DNA of 64,000 nt, taken from NCBI RefSeq assembly GCF_014236795.1, contig NZ_CP049017.1, positions 1,032,001 through 1,096,000 on the forward strand. Reading direction: 5' to 3'. The translations under genes and the position numbers were made by a program. This document shows, one piece after another, positions 20,960 through 30,845 of the stretch. The stretch's first letter is position 1, and each line of letters opens with the position of its first letter. The notes below the pieces were generated by a model. That model saw only the letters and a list, made by a program, of their open reading frames with translations. It was not told the DNA's origin and made no database searches. The DNA comes from Xanthomonas theicola. GTDB taxonomy: Bacteria; Pseudomonadota; Gammaproteobacteria; Xanthomonadales; Xanthomonadaceae.

Positions 20960-21774
20960 GCGCGGCGTCCGGCGGCAACGGCGGCGCAGGCGGTCGCTGG
21001 GCCACGCTGCGCCAGCTGCTGTGGCCCGGCGGCTCGCAAGCGCAGGCGGTGCGCGTGGGGCGGCCGTACCTGGAACGCGGCTGGCGCTACACCAGCCTGC
21101 AGTTCAAGGGCGAGGTGACGCAGAGCCGGATGCTCACCTGGTGGCCGCACGTGCTGGAGGTGGGCTATACCCGCAGCATGCTCGGCGCACTGCTGCTGCG
21201 GCCGGATCCGCGCTGCATCGGCATCGTCGGCCTGGGCGGCGGCTCGCAGGCCAAGTTCTGCTATCGGCACTTGCCACAGGCGCGGATCGAGGCGATCGAG
21301 GCCGATGCCGACATACTGGCGCTGCGCGACGCCTTTCACATCCCGGCCGACGCCACGCGTTTCCAGGCGCTGCACGGCGACGGCGTGCAGTTGCTGCCGC
21401 AACGCCGCGGCCGCTACGATCTGTTGCTGCTCGATGCCTACGACGCTGAGGGCATCCCCGCGGCGATGCGCACGCGCGGTTTCTACGAGACCTGCCATGC
21501 CGCGCTGGCGGCCGACGGCGTGCTGGCGGTGAACCTGTACGACACCGACACCCGCCAGCACGTGGCGCACCTGCGCAAGATCTTCGGCAAACGCGTGCTG
21601 CGCATGGACGAGCCGGAGATGGACAACCATGTAGTGTTCGCCTGGACCGGCGATGTGCGGGCGCTGGATGAGCGCGCCGCGCTGGCGCGCCTGCCTTGGT
21701 CGGCGCGCTGGCAGCTGCGGCCGACGTTCCGGCGCCTGCAGCAGGCGTTCGCGACCACCGCCCGGCGTCGCTGA
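20956..21774 (+). CDS. spermidine synthase-like class I methyltransferase-fold protein
   Basis: 272 residues from a GTG overlapping the previous stop. The Rossmann core is clear: IGIVGLGGGSQAKFCY (nucleotide/SAM loop), ARIEAIEADADILALRDAF, then GRYDLLLLDAYDAEGIPAAM, as in spermidine synthase-like proteins. Classic polyamine-site residues cannot be confirmed, so the product is uncertain. It ends convergently with the DUF2939-type gene across a REP hairpin. Confidence 0.8.
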   Translation: MSAASGGNGGAGGRWATLRQLLWPGGSQAQAVRVGRPYLERGWRYTSLQFKGEVTQSRMLTWWPHVLEVGYTRSMLGALLLRPDPRCIGIVGLGGGSQAKFCYRHLPQARIEAIEADADILALRDAFHIPADATRFQALHGDGVQLLPQRRGRYDLLLLDAYDAEGIPAAMRTRGFYETCHAALAADGVLAVNLYDTDTRQHVAHLRKIFGKRVLRMDEPEMDNHVVFAWTGDVRALDERAALARLPWSARWQLRPTFRRLQQAFATTARRR

Positions 21775-21789
21775 GCGATCACGGCCCCT

Positions 21790-21806
21790 GTAGGAGCCGC
21801 TCCTAC
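21790..21806 (+). terminator. REP-like hairpin between convergent genes
   Basis: GTAGGAG CCG CTCCTAC is a perfect 7-bp stem headed by GTAG. It lies between the convergent methyltransferase-like gene and the DUF2939-like gene, overlapping the stop of the latter. It could serve as a bidirectional transcript end; there is no U-tract. Confidence 0.55.
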
Positions 21807-22339
21807 AACGGCAGCAGGATGTTGCTGAGCTTCCAGCGCAGCCCGTCGCGGGTGAACACGCACGGCACGGCGGTGCTGTCGGCGGTATGGACGGTGGCGA
21901 CGAAGCGCGAGGTCGATTCGAAGCGGTGCTCGGCCTGTCGCAGCGGCTGCAACGGGCGCGGCGCGGCGTAGGTGTCGCCGCCCACGGTGTCGCCGCGGAC
22001 GCGTTTCCACAGCGCATCGCCCTGCAGCAACGCGCCGATCCCGGCCGGGGTGACCATCGCATCCACGCCCATGCCGCCGACGCTGCCGGCCAGCGACAGC
22101 AGCGCGCCGCCGAACAGGCCGGTCTGCAGCTCCGGTCCGGCGCGGCGCAGCAGCGCATCGTCGACCTGCGCCTTCAGGTTGACCCGCAGGGTGGGGAAGT
22201 CGACGTAGCGCTCCAGCGCCGCCGCATCGCGCTGTTCCAGCGCCTGGCCGATCCCGTGGATCGCCAGGTACGGCCCGGCGACGACGTAGCCGCCGAGCGC
22301 GAGCAGGGCAAGGAACAGCAAGGCCAGCCATTTCTTCAT
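21803..22339 (-). CDS. DUF2939-like exported/membrane-anchored protein
   Basis: 178 residues with one N-terminal membrane helix (WLALLFLALLALGGYVVAGP). A periplasmic domain follows with AIHGIGQALEQRDAAALERYVDFPTLR shown here as AIHGIGQALEQRDAAALERY, typical of DUF2939 proteins. The function is unknown. The start at 22339 places the membrane segment directly after MKK. A 170-bp spacer upstream shows no gene. Confidence 0.78.
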   Translation of the reverse strand: MKKWLALLFLALLALGGYVVAGPYLAIHGIGQALEQRDAAALERYVDFPTLRVNLKAQVDDALLRRAGPELQTGLFGGALLSLAGSVGGMGVDAMVTPAGIGALLQGDALWKRVRGDTVGGDTYAAPRPLQPLRQAEHRFESTSRFVATVHTADSTAVPCVFTRDGLRWKLSNILLPL

Positions 22340-22510
22340 CGTGCGCCTCGATACGGGTGCAAGCTTCTTGGAGCGGAGTGCGGCAGGCCGTTAAGCCGCA
22401 GTGGCTTGCGAGCACGGTAGGGAAAGCCTGAACAACTAACCAGCATCTCTCAGCTTCAATCAGCACCGCTGAGATGAGGGGGACAGTTGGCTCGATTGGT
22501 CTGATGCATC

Positions 22511-22951
22511 TCAGGGTCGCGCGCGCGACGTGTCGCACTCCCCGCCGGTGAGCCAGGTCTGGATCGCCCATCGGCACGTCACCGGGCTTGACTTCAAGCG
22601 CGCCCGTCCTTGGCCCACGCCGATCGGCGCGACGTGCGCCTGCTCGCACTGCAGCGTGGCCAGGTCCAGCGCGTAGTGCAGGCGCCCGGTCAAGCCGGTC
22701 GCCCCGGGCTCGCTGACCACGCTGGCATCGACCGGCTTGAGCGGCCGCCCGGCCAGCACCGGCCTGGCCGAACCCGACAGCCGCTCAATCATCGCCTGGC
22801 TCATCCAGCCAAACCATTCGCCGCTGCTGCGCAGTCGCTTGAGCAGGGCTACGTCCGAGACATCGGCCAGGCCGCCCTGGCGGGCGCGTGCCGCCGTCTC
22901 ACGCAGCGAGCAACCGTCGAGCAGATGGATGAGCAGCACCCTCAACAACAC
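22511..22951 (-). mobile_element. IS4-family transposase N-terminal remnant
   Basis: The open frame LLRVLLIHLLDGCSLRETAA, then LADVSDVALLKRLRSSGEWF, matches the N-terminal third of IS4-type transposases. The catalytic core is missing. Upstream, 22952-23223, another frame (IQAGYEDQCCALSELSADRP) may be its displaced N terminus or a separate small relic; I cannot decide. Confidence 0.65.
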
Positions 22952-23223
22952 CGACGCCGAGGTGATGCTGCCATGGGGGGTACATCATGGCCCGGCAATC
23001 GCATGCGGCCTGTTCACAGCCTGCTGGCAGCAGGTGTTCGACCACCTCCCACGCCGGCCGGTCCGCCGACAGTTCGCTCAGTGCACAACACTGATCTTCG
23101 TAGCCTGCTTGGATTTGCTCGTCTTCCATGGCGCGCAGGTTCGGCACAACTTCAACCAGAAGTTGGCGCTTATGGGCCGAAGCCTCTTCTTTCCACGATC
23201 TACATTGGCCAGTGGACATCCGC

Positions 23224-23250
23224 AGATCAAAATCTGGAGCGGGAAACGAG
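23224..23250 (-). other. att-like repeat, distal copy of the tRNA-Gly 3' end
   Basis: AGATCAAAATC followed by TGGAGCGGGAAACGAG (23235-23250, 16 bp identical to the 3' end of tRNA-Gly at 30534-30549). Over 27 bp the two copies differ at only two positions. This marks the far end of a 7.3-kb element whose integrase lies beside the tRNA. Confidence 0.75.
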
Positions 23251-23373
23251 TCATGCACTAGAGCGCTAAGTCATTGATTCCCAGTCATTTTTTTTCGCCT
23301 CTGTGTTTAGCGAAGGCCTGAATTATAGCCTTGTTTTTGAGCCCAGGCAACAAGGTTCGTCCAAAGACTTCCA

Positions 23374-24543
23374 TTAAGGATAGTCTGATCAACGCGGTCG
23401 GAGGATGAGGCAAGCCATATCGACCACGCCCACGGCGCTCAGACCCTCGGTTTTTCGCCGTTTCCGGCGCATTTCCGGGGTATTTCCCGGATTACAGGCA
23501 CACCCTCCCCACGACAGGCAGCAACTGCTTTCGCTTCAGCCACAGGTTCGACAGCGCAAACAGCGTCAGCACTTGCGCCGTGTTCTTCGCCAGGCCGCGA
23601 TAGCGCACCTTGACGTAGCCAAACTGGCGCTTGATCACCCGGAACGGATGCTCCACCTTCGCCCTCAGGCTGGCCTTGGCGTGCTCCCAGCGCTGTGCCC
23701 ACTTCAATTCGCGCTTGCTCTTGATCTGCTTCAGCTTCGAGGGCTTCTCCGCGATCAGATAGCGCAGCTTGCGCTTGCTCGCCATCTCCTCGCGCTTGGC
23801 CAGCCCGGTGTAGCCGCTGTCGCCGCATACCGTGTCTTCCTTGCCGTGCAGCAGCTTGTGCGCCTGGGTGATATCTGCGGCGTTGGCCGCCGTGCATTCC
23901 AAGTGGTGCACCAGCCCGGACTCATCGTCCACGCCGATGTGCGCTTTCATCCCGAAGTAGTACTGATTGCCCTTCTTGGTCTGGTGCATTTCCGGGTCGC
24001 GCTCGCCGTTCTTGTTCTTGGTCGAGCTGGGCGCGGCAATGATCGTGGCGTCCACGATGGTGCCGCCGCGCAGGCTCTGGCCCTTGCGCGATAGGTGCGC
24101 GTTGACCCGGTTGAACAGCGTGCGCGCCAGATCGTGCGTCTCCAGCAACCGGCGGAAGTTGAGGATCGTGGTCTCGTCCGGCACCTCATCCAACCCGCCG
24201 ATCCTGGCGAAACGGCGCATCGACGCCGTGTCGTACAAGGCTTCTTCCGCGCCCGGGTCGCTCAGTGCGTACCACTGCTGCAGAAAGTGGATGCGCAGCA
24301 TTGTCTCCAGCGGGTACGGCTGACGGCCCGGATGGCCCGACTTCGGATAGTGCGGCGCGATCAGCGCCAGCAGGTCTTTCCACGGCACCACCTGATCCAT
24401 CTCGGCCAGCAACCTTTCGCGCCGCGTCTGCTTGCGCTTGCCGTTGTACTCCGCGTCGCCGAAAGACAATTGCATCGTCGTTGTCCTGTTGGGCTTTGTA
24501 CGATTGTCGCAGGATCAGAGGGAGTTGTTCAGACCATCCTTAA
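23374..24543 (-). mobile_element. complete IS5-family insertion sequence
   Basis: Terminal inverted repeats TTAAGGATAGTCTGATCAAC (23374-23393) and the complement of TTAAGGATGGTCTGAACAAC (24524-24543) bound an 1170-bp element carrying one intact transposase. No unambiguous target duplication is seen. Confidence 0.85.
23492..24475 (-). CDS. IS5-family transposase
   Basis: 327 aa, apparently intact. The N-terminal DUF772 region has HPGRQPYPLETMLRIHFLQQ and MRRFARIGGLDEVPDETTIL. The DDE catalytic domain shows GGTIVDATIIAAPSSTKNKN (first Asp), VCGDSGYTGLAKREE (second Asp) and KVEHPFRVIKRQFGYVKVRY (Glu). It probably still moves. Confidence 0.92.
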   Translation of the reverse strand: MQLSFGDAEYNGKRKQTRRERLLAEMDQVVPWKDLLALIAPHYPKSGHPGRQPYPLETMLRIHFLQQWYALSDPGAEEALYDTASMRRFARIGGLDEVPDETTILNFRRLLETHDLARTLFNRVNAHLSRKGQSLRGGTIVDATIIAAPSSTKNKNGERDPEMHQTKKGNQYYFGMKAHIGVDDESGLVHHLECTAANAADITQAHKLLHGKEDTVCGDSGYTGLAKREEMASKRKLRYLIAEKPSKLKQIKSKRELKWAQRWEHAKASLRAKVEHPFRVIKRQFGYVKVRYRGLAKNTAQVLTLFALSNLWLKRKQLLPVVGRVCL

Positions 24544-24967
24544 TGCTCAAGGACTGCCATCCACGCCATCGCAACGGACGCAGAGCACATCCCTACAGAA
24601 GCTACGACCGCAACGTAGCGGCTCATCGTCGAGGGCTGGTCGCGTTTCGCCGGAACAGGCGTACCGGACACGCCAGTTGGCGCACTTGAAGCGCAATGTA
24701 TTCGCCGCGGTGTTCAACGTGCAGATCGCGGTCGATGAGCATGCGTGTTCCTCGAGCCTGGCGTGATCGACGCGCTGCAGGCGACGACAGAGCGAGCGAC
24801 GGATTGATCGCCGCTGAAACCATTCGATGCGTCGCCTTCGCCCGGGTGCGGCGGACCACCTTTCTGCTGTATCAGTATCGATCTGCGCCTTCGACGCTGC
24901 GCTTGCGCTTACCTTTCGGTGGAAGAGCAAGGTCCCTTAATCCGTGCTGCAGGGGACGTGTAGCCAG
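24544..24967. other. no recognisable gene
   Basis: Between the IS5 copy and the DinB relic there is about 420 bp with short open frames on both strands and no motif I recognise. Codon character is irregular, as in decayed accessory DNA. Confidence 0.4.
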
Positions 24968-25225
24968 ACGGCGTGACGGCTCGGTCCGATGGAGATCTAC
25001 CGCGAAGGTGTCCCACGGTAGAGGAAGAGACAGCCTCGACATGATGCGCCCGGCTTCGCCACAGTGGTAACCGCTGTGCGTGCCAAGGTGAATCAGCATC
25101 TCCTCTCTCGACATGTGCCCCTTGTCACCATCCGTGAACGCGAAGGGGATCGACTCTGGCAGCTGCTCCGTCGTCACCGTTTCCAGGTAGTTCCGGTACC
25201 ACTGATCGGATGCTGTCAGAGCTAC
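24968..25225 (-). pseudogene. DinB-superfamily protein, C-terminal relic
   Basis: About 86 codons (ALTASDQWYRNYLETV, FAFTDGDKGHMSREEMLIHL, HSGYHCGEAGRIM, LPLPWDTFAVDLHRTEPSRR) match the C-terminal half of DinB/DfsB-like four-helix proteins with metal-binding His residues. The first half of the gene is missing and replaced by unrelated sequence, and the frame runs on past the natural end to 24872. Confidence 0.7.
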
Positions 25226-25441
25226 AGGTAGATCCTGCAGTAAGGGCGTTCCGTTGTGGGAAATGGCTGAACACGCAGTGCTACAGATCGTCCCACAGGG
25301 AGCATCGCGCTCGTCTAACAGGGCGGTCGAATGACCGCCATACTTCGCACATCGTGACCACCGATAGCAATGCACAGCCCCATGACATGATGGCTCGGCG
25401 GCGGTTCGAAGGTCGACATCACGCGTTGATCCAAGTGCACT

Positions 25442-25765
25442 TCACTTGCATTGAGCGACGGCCGTGACGTCGTACTTCTCGGTGAAGCTGCGAGGGTTAG
25501 GATTTTCCGTGGCCCCAACGCTCAATATCGTGAATCCATTCGGGCAGTGCCTTCTGATACTGAGTTCGCATGGCGGGGCTGTCGTGTCGTCGAAGGTGTT
25601 GCCAGGCTCGTAGCAACTGGCCAAATACCTTCCATCATGAGAGCTTCTCTGGCCTAGCCAATCATCGAAGCGATCCAAACCGCCTTGTATCGATGCACAA
25701 CTAGTGAGTACCACCATAAAAACGCTAGATGCTGACACTCGGAGAATTTGGGATGGGTTTAGCAT
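25442..25765 (-). CDS. small predicted lipoprotein
   Basis: 107 residues. The signal peptide ends in a lipobox (VVLTSC, Cys near residue 23), which predicts a lipid-anchored envelope protein. The mature part has four further Cys (ASCYEPG, PPCELSIRRHCPNG, AVAQCK), possibly two disulphides. There is no known domain. Base composition is lower in GC than the core genes, fitting accessory origin. Confidence 0.55.
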   Translation of the reverse strand: MLNPSQILRVSASSVFMVVLTSCASIQGGLDRFDDWLGQRSSHDGRYLASCYEPGNTFDDTTAPPCELSIRRHCPNGFTILSVGATENPNPRSFTEKYDVTAVAQCK

Positions 25766-25837
25766 TTCTAAGTAAATTGATGGTTAAGGAGCGCCCCCCT
25801 AGCCAGCAAAAATCGAGGGGCGCATCAACCTAGCAAA

Positions 25838-26230
25838 TCAATTTTGCTTAAGTGTGAAATTGGCGTTAATAGACCAGCTTCCCCCACTACTACCGAAGCC
25901 CAATGAGGTTTGAAAGCCGCCAATTGTCGGCGATGACCAGTTTGCGTTCCATGCTCCATCGAAATTTCTGCTAATGGACGCACTCGCACCGTTATCAAAG
26001 TTGAATTTCGTCCCAACCGAACTGTTTGAAAACTCGTAAGAAACAGCGCCGACAGTGACCCTGCCCGAGCCGTTCAGTTCGCCTCCTGGCGTGAACGATG
26101 CACTGAACTCAAAATGGTCTTGTGTGGTCTTGAAGCCCACGCTGCCATTCATTGATATGCCGTTTGTAGATGCCGTACCAAATGCATTTCCTTGCTGGAC
26201 GGTGACCTCGGCATGACCAGTCTTTACTTT
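25838..26230 (-). pseudogene. 3' part of an unknown beta-rich protein, cut by IS3
   Basis: About 130 codons of Ser/Gly/Asn-rich sequence with alternating patterns (SMNGSVGFKTTQDHFEFSAS, GSGRVTVGAVSYEFSNSS, ASISRNFDGAWNANW) suggest a beta-strand-rich, possibly surface protein. The open frame continues to ATG 26257, but its first residues (MSTKGWPVQK) are encoded by the terminal repeat of an IS3 element, so the true N terminus is lost. The AT-richer composition marks it as acquired DNA. Confidence 0.6.
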
Positions 26231-26544
26231 TTGGACCGGCCAGCCTTTCGTAGACATCCGGACGCCATAATTGATGGCAATGACCGAGGTGTTTATGGGC
26301 AACAGCAAGCAGTACACGGATGAGTTCCGGGCCGAGGCGGTGAAGCAGGTGATCGAACGCGGCTTCACGGTGGTGGATGTGGCCTCCCGAATCGGGATTC
26401 CCAAGCACACGCTATACGGGTGGGTGCAGGCCGCCAGGAAGATGGCGCCGGCAGCCGGCGCTGCAGCGGCGTCGACCGACTCAGCGGAGATTCGCCGGCT
26501 CAAGGCCGAACTGAGGCGGGTAACCGAGGAGCGCGACATCCTAG

Positions 26545-27399
26545 AGCGTGTTATGAACTTTGAGTCGATCCGGCTATCGTAGCGGGATGCAGAGCAAACG
26601 CCCATATCCGACCGACATTTCCGACGAAGAGTGGGCGTTCGCAGCGCCTTACCTGAGCCTGATGACCGAGCACGCTCCGCAGCGCAAGTACGAGCTGCGG
26701 GCAATGTTCAATGCGCTGCGCTGGATGGCACGTGCTGGAGCGCCATGGCGCCTTTTGCCCAAGGACTTCCCGCCATGGGAAGCGGTCTACCAACAGACAC
26801 AACGCTGGCTGCAGGCGGGCTGCTTTGAAGCCATGGTCAACGACCTGCGTTCCATCCTGCGTGTTGCCCAAGGCAGACATGGCCAACCCAGTGCTGTCAT
26901 CCTGGACGGGCGGACGCTGCAATCCACCTGCGAGAGCGGCACACGTGCAGGCTACGACGGCTATAAGCGCAAGAAGGGCAGCAAGGTGCATATGGCGGTG
27001 GACACGCTCGGATATTTGCTTGCAGTGCAAGTCACACCTGCCGACGAGCAAGAACGCGCTCAGGTGCGCTCGCTGGCGCAAGAGGTGCAACATGTCACGG
27101 GCGATACGGTAAAACTGGCGTTCGTGGATCAAGGCTACACCGGGCAGGAGCCGGCGCAAGCCGCGCAGGCAGAAGGAATCGAACTGCACGTGGTGAAACT
27201 TCCCGAAGCCAAGAAAGGATTCGTCTTGCTTCCTCGGCGCTGGGTCGTCGAACGCAGCTTCGGCTGGGTCAACCGATTCCGACGATTGGCACGCGACTAT
27301 GAGCGCTTGCCGGAAACCTTGGCTGGCTTGCACTTCGTCGTCTTCACCGTGCTCATGCTCAGCAACGCCGCTACCATCCTTCAAAGTTCATAACACGCT
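26545..27399 (+). mobile_element. complete IS5-family (IS427-like) element with CTAG target duplication
   Basis: Perfect terminal repeats AGCGTGTTATGAACTTTGA and complement at 26545-26563 and 27381-27399, flanked by CTAG on both sides (26541-26544 and 27400-27403). Removing it restores the orfA frame of the host IS3 exactly, which shows a precise and relatively recent insertion. Confidence 0.92.
26587..27393 (+). CDS. IS5-family transposase
   Basis: 268 aa, intact. N-terminal RPYPTDISDEEWAFAAPYLS, then DDE motifs: VILDGRTLQS (Asp), FVDQGYTGQEPAQAA (Asp) and VVERSFGWVNRFRRLARDYE (Glu). Start chosen at 26587 because an in-frame TTG further upstream lies in the terminal repeat. Confidence 0.92.
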   Translation: MQSKRPYPTDISDEEWAFAAPYLSLMTEHAPQRKYELRAMFNALRWMARAGAPWRLLPKDFPPWEAVYQQTQRWLQAGCFEAMVNDLRSILRVAQGRHGQPSAVILDGRTLQSTCESGTRAGYDGYKRKKGSKVHMAVDTLGYLLAVQVTPADEQERAQVRSLAQEVQHVTGDTVKLAFVDQGYTGQEPAQAAQAEGIELHVVKLPEAKKGFVLLPRRWVVERSFGWVNRFRRLARDYERLPETLAGLHFVVFTVLMLSNAATILQSS

Positions 27400-27421
27400 C
27401 TAGAAAAAGCCGCCGCGTACT

Positions 27422-28304
27422 TTGCCAAGGGGTAAGGGCGAAGTACGCGTTCATGCGTGCGCACGTCCGGGAGTTTCGTCTGGCGACGATGTGCCGGGTG
27501 CTGGGCGTGCATCGCAGTGGTTACTAGGCCTGGCTGCGCAACGGCACCAGCGTCCGCGAACGCGAGGACCAGCGCTTGCTGGGCCTGATCAAGCACCACT
27601 GGCTGGCCAGCGGCGCGGTGTACGGCTATCGCAAGCTCACCCTGGATCTGCGTGAGGCCGGCGAGCGTTGCAGCCGTCACCGGGTGCGGCGCTTGATGAA
27701 GGCCGAAGGCTTGCGAGCGCAGGTTGGCTACGGCAGCAAGCCGCGTTAGCGGGGAGGTCCGGTCGGCGTGGTGGCGAATGTGCTCAACCGGGACTTCATT
27801 CCGCAGGCCCCGAACAAGGTCTGGGTCACGGACATCACCTATCTCCGCACCTACGAGGGCTGGCTGTTCTTGGCAGCGGTAATGGAGCTGTATTGGCGCC
27901 AGATCGTGGGTTGGGCAACCGCTTCGACAATGACCAGCGATCTGGTGCTGCAGGCACTGGTGGCAGCGGCGTGGCGGCGCAAGCCCGGTCCTGGCGTGAT
28001 GGTGCACTCCGACCAGGGCTGGCAGTTCACCAGCAGCGATTGGCAGTCGTTCCTGAAGGCGCACCGGATGGTGCCGAGCATGAGCCGACGCGGGAACTGC
28101 CATGACAACGCCGTGGCCGAGAGCTTCTTCAGCGTCTTGAAGAAGGAACGTATCAAGCGTCGGATCTACCCGACACGCGCCATGGCGGCATCGGACGTGT
28201 TCGACTATATCGAGATGTTCTACAACCCGATCCGCCGGCATGGTTCCGCTGGCGGCGTGTCACCGGTAGAGTTTGAAAGGCGCTACGCGCAGAGCGGCGA
28301 CTGA
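27422..28304 (+). pseudogene. IS3-family orfB transposase with two in-frame stops
   Basis: The frame reads FRLATMCRVLGVHRSGY, then a TAG near 27522 where the family has Tyr, continues to SKPR and a second TAG near 27746, then VWVTDITYLRTYEGWLFLA (Asp), VMVHSDQGWQFTSSDW (Asp) and NAVAESFFSVLKKERIKRR (Glu). The catalytic triad is readable but the protein cannot be made whole. Confidence 0.85.
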
Positions 28305-28332
28305 GTGTCTACGGAAATCTGGCCGGTCCAAA

Positions 28333-28362
28333 CCTGTTGACCGCCCCCTTCCGGTCAACAGG
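28333..28362. terminator. strong hairpin beside the IS3 end
   Basis: CCTGTTGACCG and CGGTCAACAGG form a perfect 11-bp stem around an 8-nt pyrimidine-rich loop, immediately outside the IS3 right end and 53 bp past the integrase stop. It lacks a U-tract; it could be a transcript end for the integrase or a recombination-related site. Confidence 0.4.
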
Positions 28363-28414
28363 CCACAGCGCTGTCGCTTATATGCCCTCGTAAACCGCTG
28401 CGCCATCCGCCATT

Positions 28415-30306
28415 CTATGAACGGTCTGCCGCACATCTTCGGGGGATAGCCTGCGGCGCGACGCCCTTAGAAGACGCTGACTGGTGTTGGCCGCACATGA
28501 TGGTCCGAATGATCGCAGGGACATTGCTCGGCGTGACTACATCGATCGCTGCATGATCACCAAGATCCGGGTGCGGTTGGGTCAGCATACGATATAGATC
28601 CCACGCATCCGCGTGCGGGCATTGGTTTCTAAGCACCTGGGCCAGCTTTTGCTTGAGTGGCGCTAACTGCCAGTCGGGAACACGCTGCCCCCGATTGCCC
28701 AGGCTGATGGACAGCAGCTTGCCTGCCTTCAGCTCGCGGTTGATCTGATCCTTGGACTTCCCCGCCAGCTTGCCGTACAGGGGAACCGGCAGGCTGCTTG
28801 GCGATTCGTAGATGACCAGCATTTCTTCGCGCTCGCGCTGGATGGCGGACACTTCCGGCTCCTGTGCATGCGTCGGGGGCGGAGGCAACTGCGACAGCCG
28901 CTGAAACGCGATACCCGCGTGGTTCGGCGTCACAACGCTACGAGCTGCCATGGGCGATACAGAAGCTTCAAGGGGCGCCGCAACGATGCGGAAAGGCCCT
29001 TCCTCTTCTGCCATCGCTGGCACCCCTTCAATATGAATGGTGAGGTGAGCGCTAGCAGCCTCCACCTGGCCCTGCTCAAGTAGGTCGAGACGGTCGGCCC
29101 AGTCTTGCATCATCCGGCGTCGCGGCTCCACATACTTGGCGTGGTTGTAAGCCGAACTCACCCTGTTTGGATCAGCGTGCGAAAGCTGCGCATCCACCCA
29201 AATCTTGGGATAGCCAATCTCGTTGAGCGCTGTCGAGATAGTCCCGCGGATGCCATGGCCGGTCAGTTGGTCCTCGTAGCCCATCCGCTTCAAGGCGGCA
29301 TTGAGAGTGTTCTCGCTGATGCGCTTTTTGAGTTCGCTGCGGTGCGTCAGCAAGTGGCGCTGAGCAGGCCGCATGATCCCCAAGAGGTAGCGCACGATCT
29401 CAATGGCCTGAAGGGACAGCGGCACGATGTAAGGCGGAACATCCTGCGGGCGCTTGCCGGCCTTGCGCATTTCCTCCTGAAGCTGCTTGACGATCTGCGG
29501 CGGAATAATCCAAAGACCGCGGTCGAGGTCGAACTGGTCCGGGGTGGCCAGCCGTAGCTCGCCGGTACGTACCCCGGTCAGGAGCAGCAGCCGAATGCCG
29601 AGTTGCGTTTGCCAGCCACGAGGGTTGTAGAGCCTGAGCTTCTGGAGAAAGCCGGGCAGTTCGGGCAGATGCAGGTAGGGGTTGTGGCTCACCGGAGGCT
29701 TGGGCTCCGCCACCACGTCGAGGTCGGTAGCCGGATTGGCCTCCATGCCCTCCACGATGACCAAGGCGTAGCGGAACAACTGGCCCAGCCAGGTGCGGAC
29801 CTTCTCGGCAGTAGTGAAAGCCTTGCGCCCCTCGATCCGCGCCAAGACGCCCAGGAGCTGAGGCCGGCGAATGTCGTAGATCGACATCTTTTCAAGGCTG
29901 GGCAGCACATCTTTCACGAAGATTCGCTTGATCTGCGTAAGCGTGCTGTTCCTGCCTTCCTTGAGTTCCTTCGTGCGATGCTCGACCCAGGCATTGAAGA
30001 CCGCCTTGAACGTGTAGTCCGAGGCCAGCTTGACAGCGTGTCGCTTACGTTTGCGGTCAGCGTGCGGATTGATACCCTTTGCCAGGAGCGCGCGAGCTTC
30101 ATCACGCAAGCTGCGTGCTTCACGCAGTCCGATCTCAGGGTAGGTGCCCAGAGAGATGCGCTTTTGCTTACCGAGCCAGTAGTAGCGCAGATGCCACGAT
30201 TTGCCACCGGTAGTGTGACCACCAGGCCTAGGCCGTCGGTGTCGGGGATACTGTAGGTTTTCTCGGCGGCCTTGGCTTGCCGCACGGTCAGATCAAAGAG
30301 TGCCAT
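28415..30306 (-). CDS. tyrosine integrase with an MbcA/ParS-like C-terminal domain, N terminus frameshifted
   Basis: Site-specific recombinase of the island, 228 bp from tRNA-Gly. The start (ATG 30306 with AGGAG upstream) reads MALFDLTVRQAKAAEKTYSI for about 31 codons. Near 30212 the expected continuation (TGGKSWHLRYYWLGKQKRIS) is in another frame, so a 1-nt indel separates 30214-30306 from the open frame 28415-30109 and its upstream extension. The catalytic part is intact: LLLTGVRTGELRLATPDQFD (Arg), HGIRGTISTALNEIGYPK (HxxR), LSHADPNRVSSAYNHAKY (His and Tyr). Unusually, about 170 residues follow, including LYGKLAGKSKDQINRELKAG, RGQRVPDWQLAPLKQKLAQV and WDLYRMLTQPHPDLGDHAA. These align with the Xre-type antitoxin at 16207. 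Function may be lost through the frameshift unless an internal start serves. Confidence 0.85.
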
Positions 30307-30522
30307 CATCAAACTCCTAAGTCGTGAGACTTAGGCTCGATGCTGCTGGTCTTCCCGATCCAACCCCAGCAACAACCCGGAACCGGCACCGCCCGTATTC
30401 TTTGGCCTCAATTCTGGCCTCAAAAACGCTAGCTGTCGCTGGATCCCAGTGGCTTTTGCTGGAATGAAAAAGGAGCCGAAGCCCCTCTTTTCAACAACCT
30501 ACAGACGCCAGTGGAAGTCTGT

Positions 30523-30609
<87 letters not shown>

Positions 30610-30845
30610 TTGGCGCCTGAGCATCCTACAGTCCTCCTGCGCGTCGCGCCAGCCTACCGGCAAAAAATCCGGCGCTGCCGGGCGGCGGGCCTGCAGGTGC
30701 AGGGCGATCGGCGGCGAGCCCTGCATCGGTGTGCGCGTGGCTGTCCCGCGTCGGCCGCAGATCGCCGGCAGTTCTGCCGCTTGCCGCGCCGCGCCACGGC
30801 GGCGGGCGGCCCCGCTGCGCCGGGTCTGGCGCGGGGACGCGCCGC

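Larger units (their letters stand above)
26231..28332 (+). mobile_element. IS3-family element interrupted by an IS5 insertion
   Basis: The terminal repeats TTGGACCGGCCAG (26231) and CTGGCCGGTCCAA (ends 28332) bound a composite. orfA begins at 26295 (MGNSKQYTDEFRAEAVKQVI, helix-turn-helix VVDVASRIGIPKHTLYGWVQ). It is split after EERDIL by an IS5 copy and resumes at 27404 (EKAAAYFAKG). orfB runs 27422-28304. Confidence 0.85.

Noticed and set aside
24547..24930. 127-codon minus-strand open frame after the IS5 copy
   Set aside because: Arg/Cys-rich, no domain, no ribosome site; it looks like random open frame in decayed DNA.
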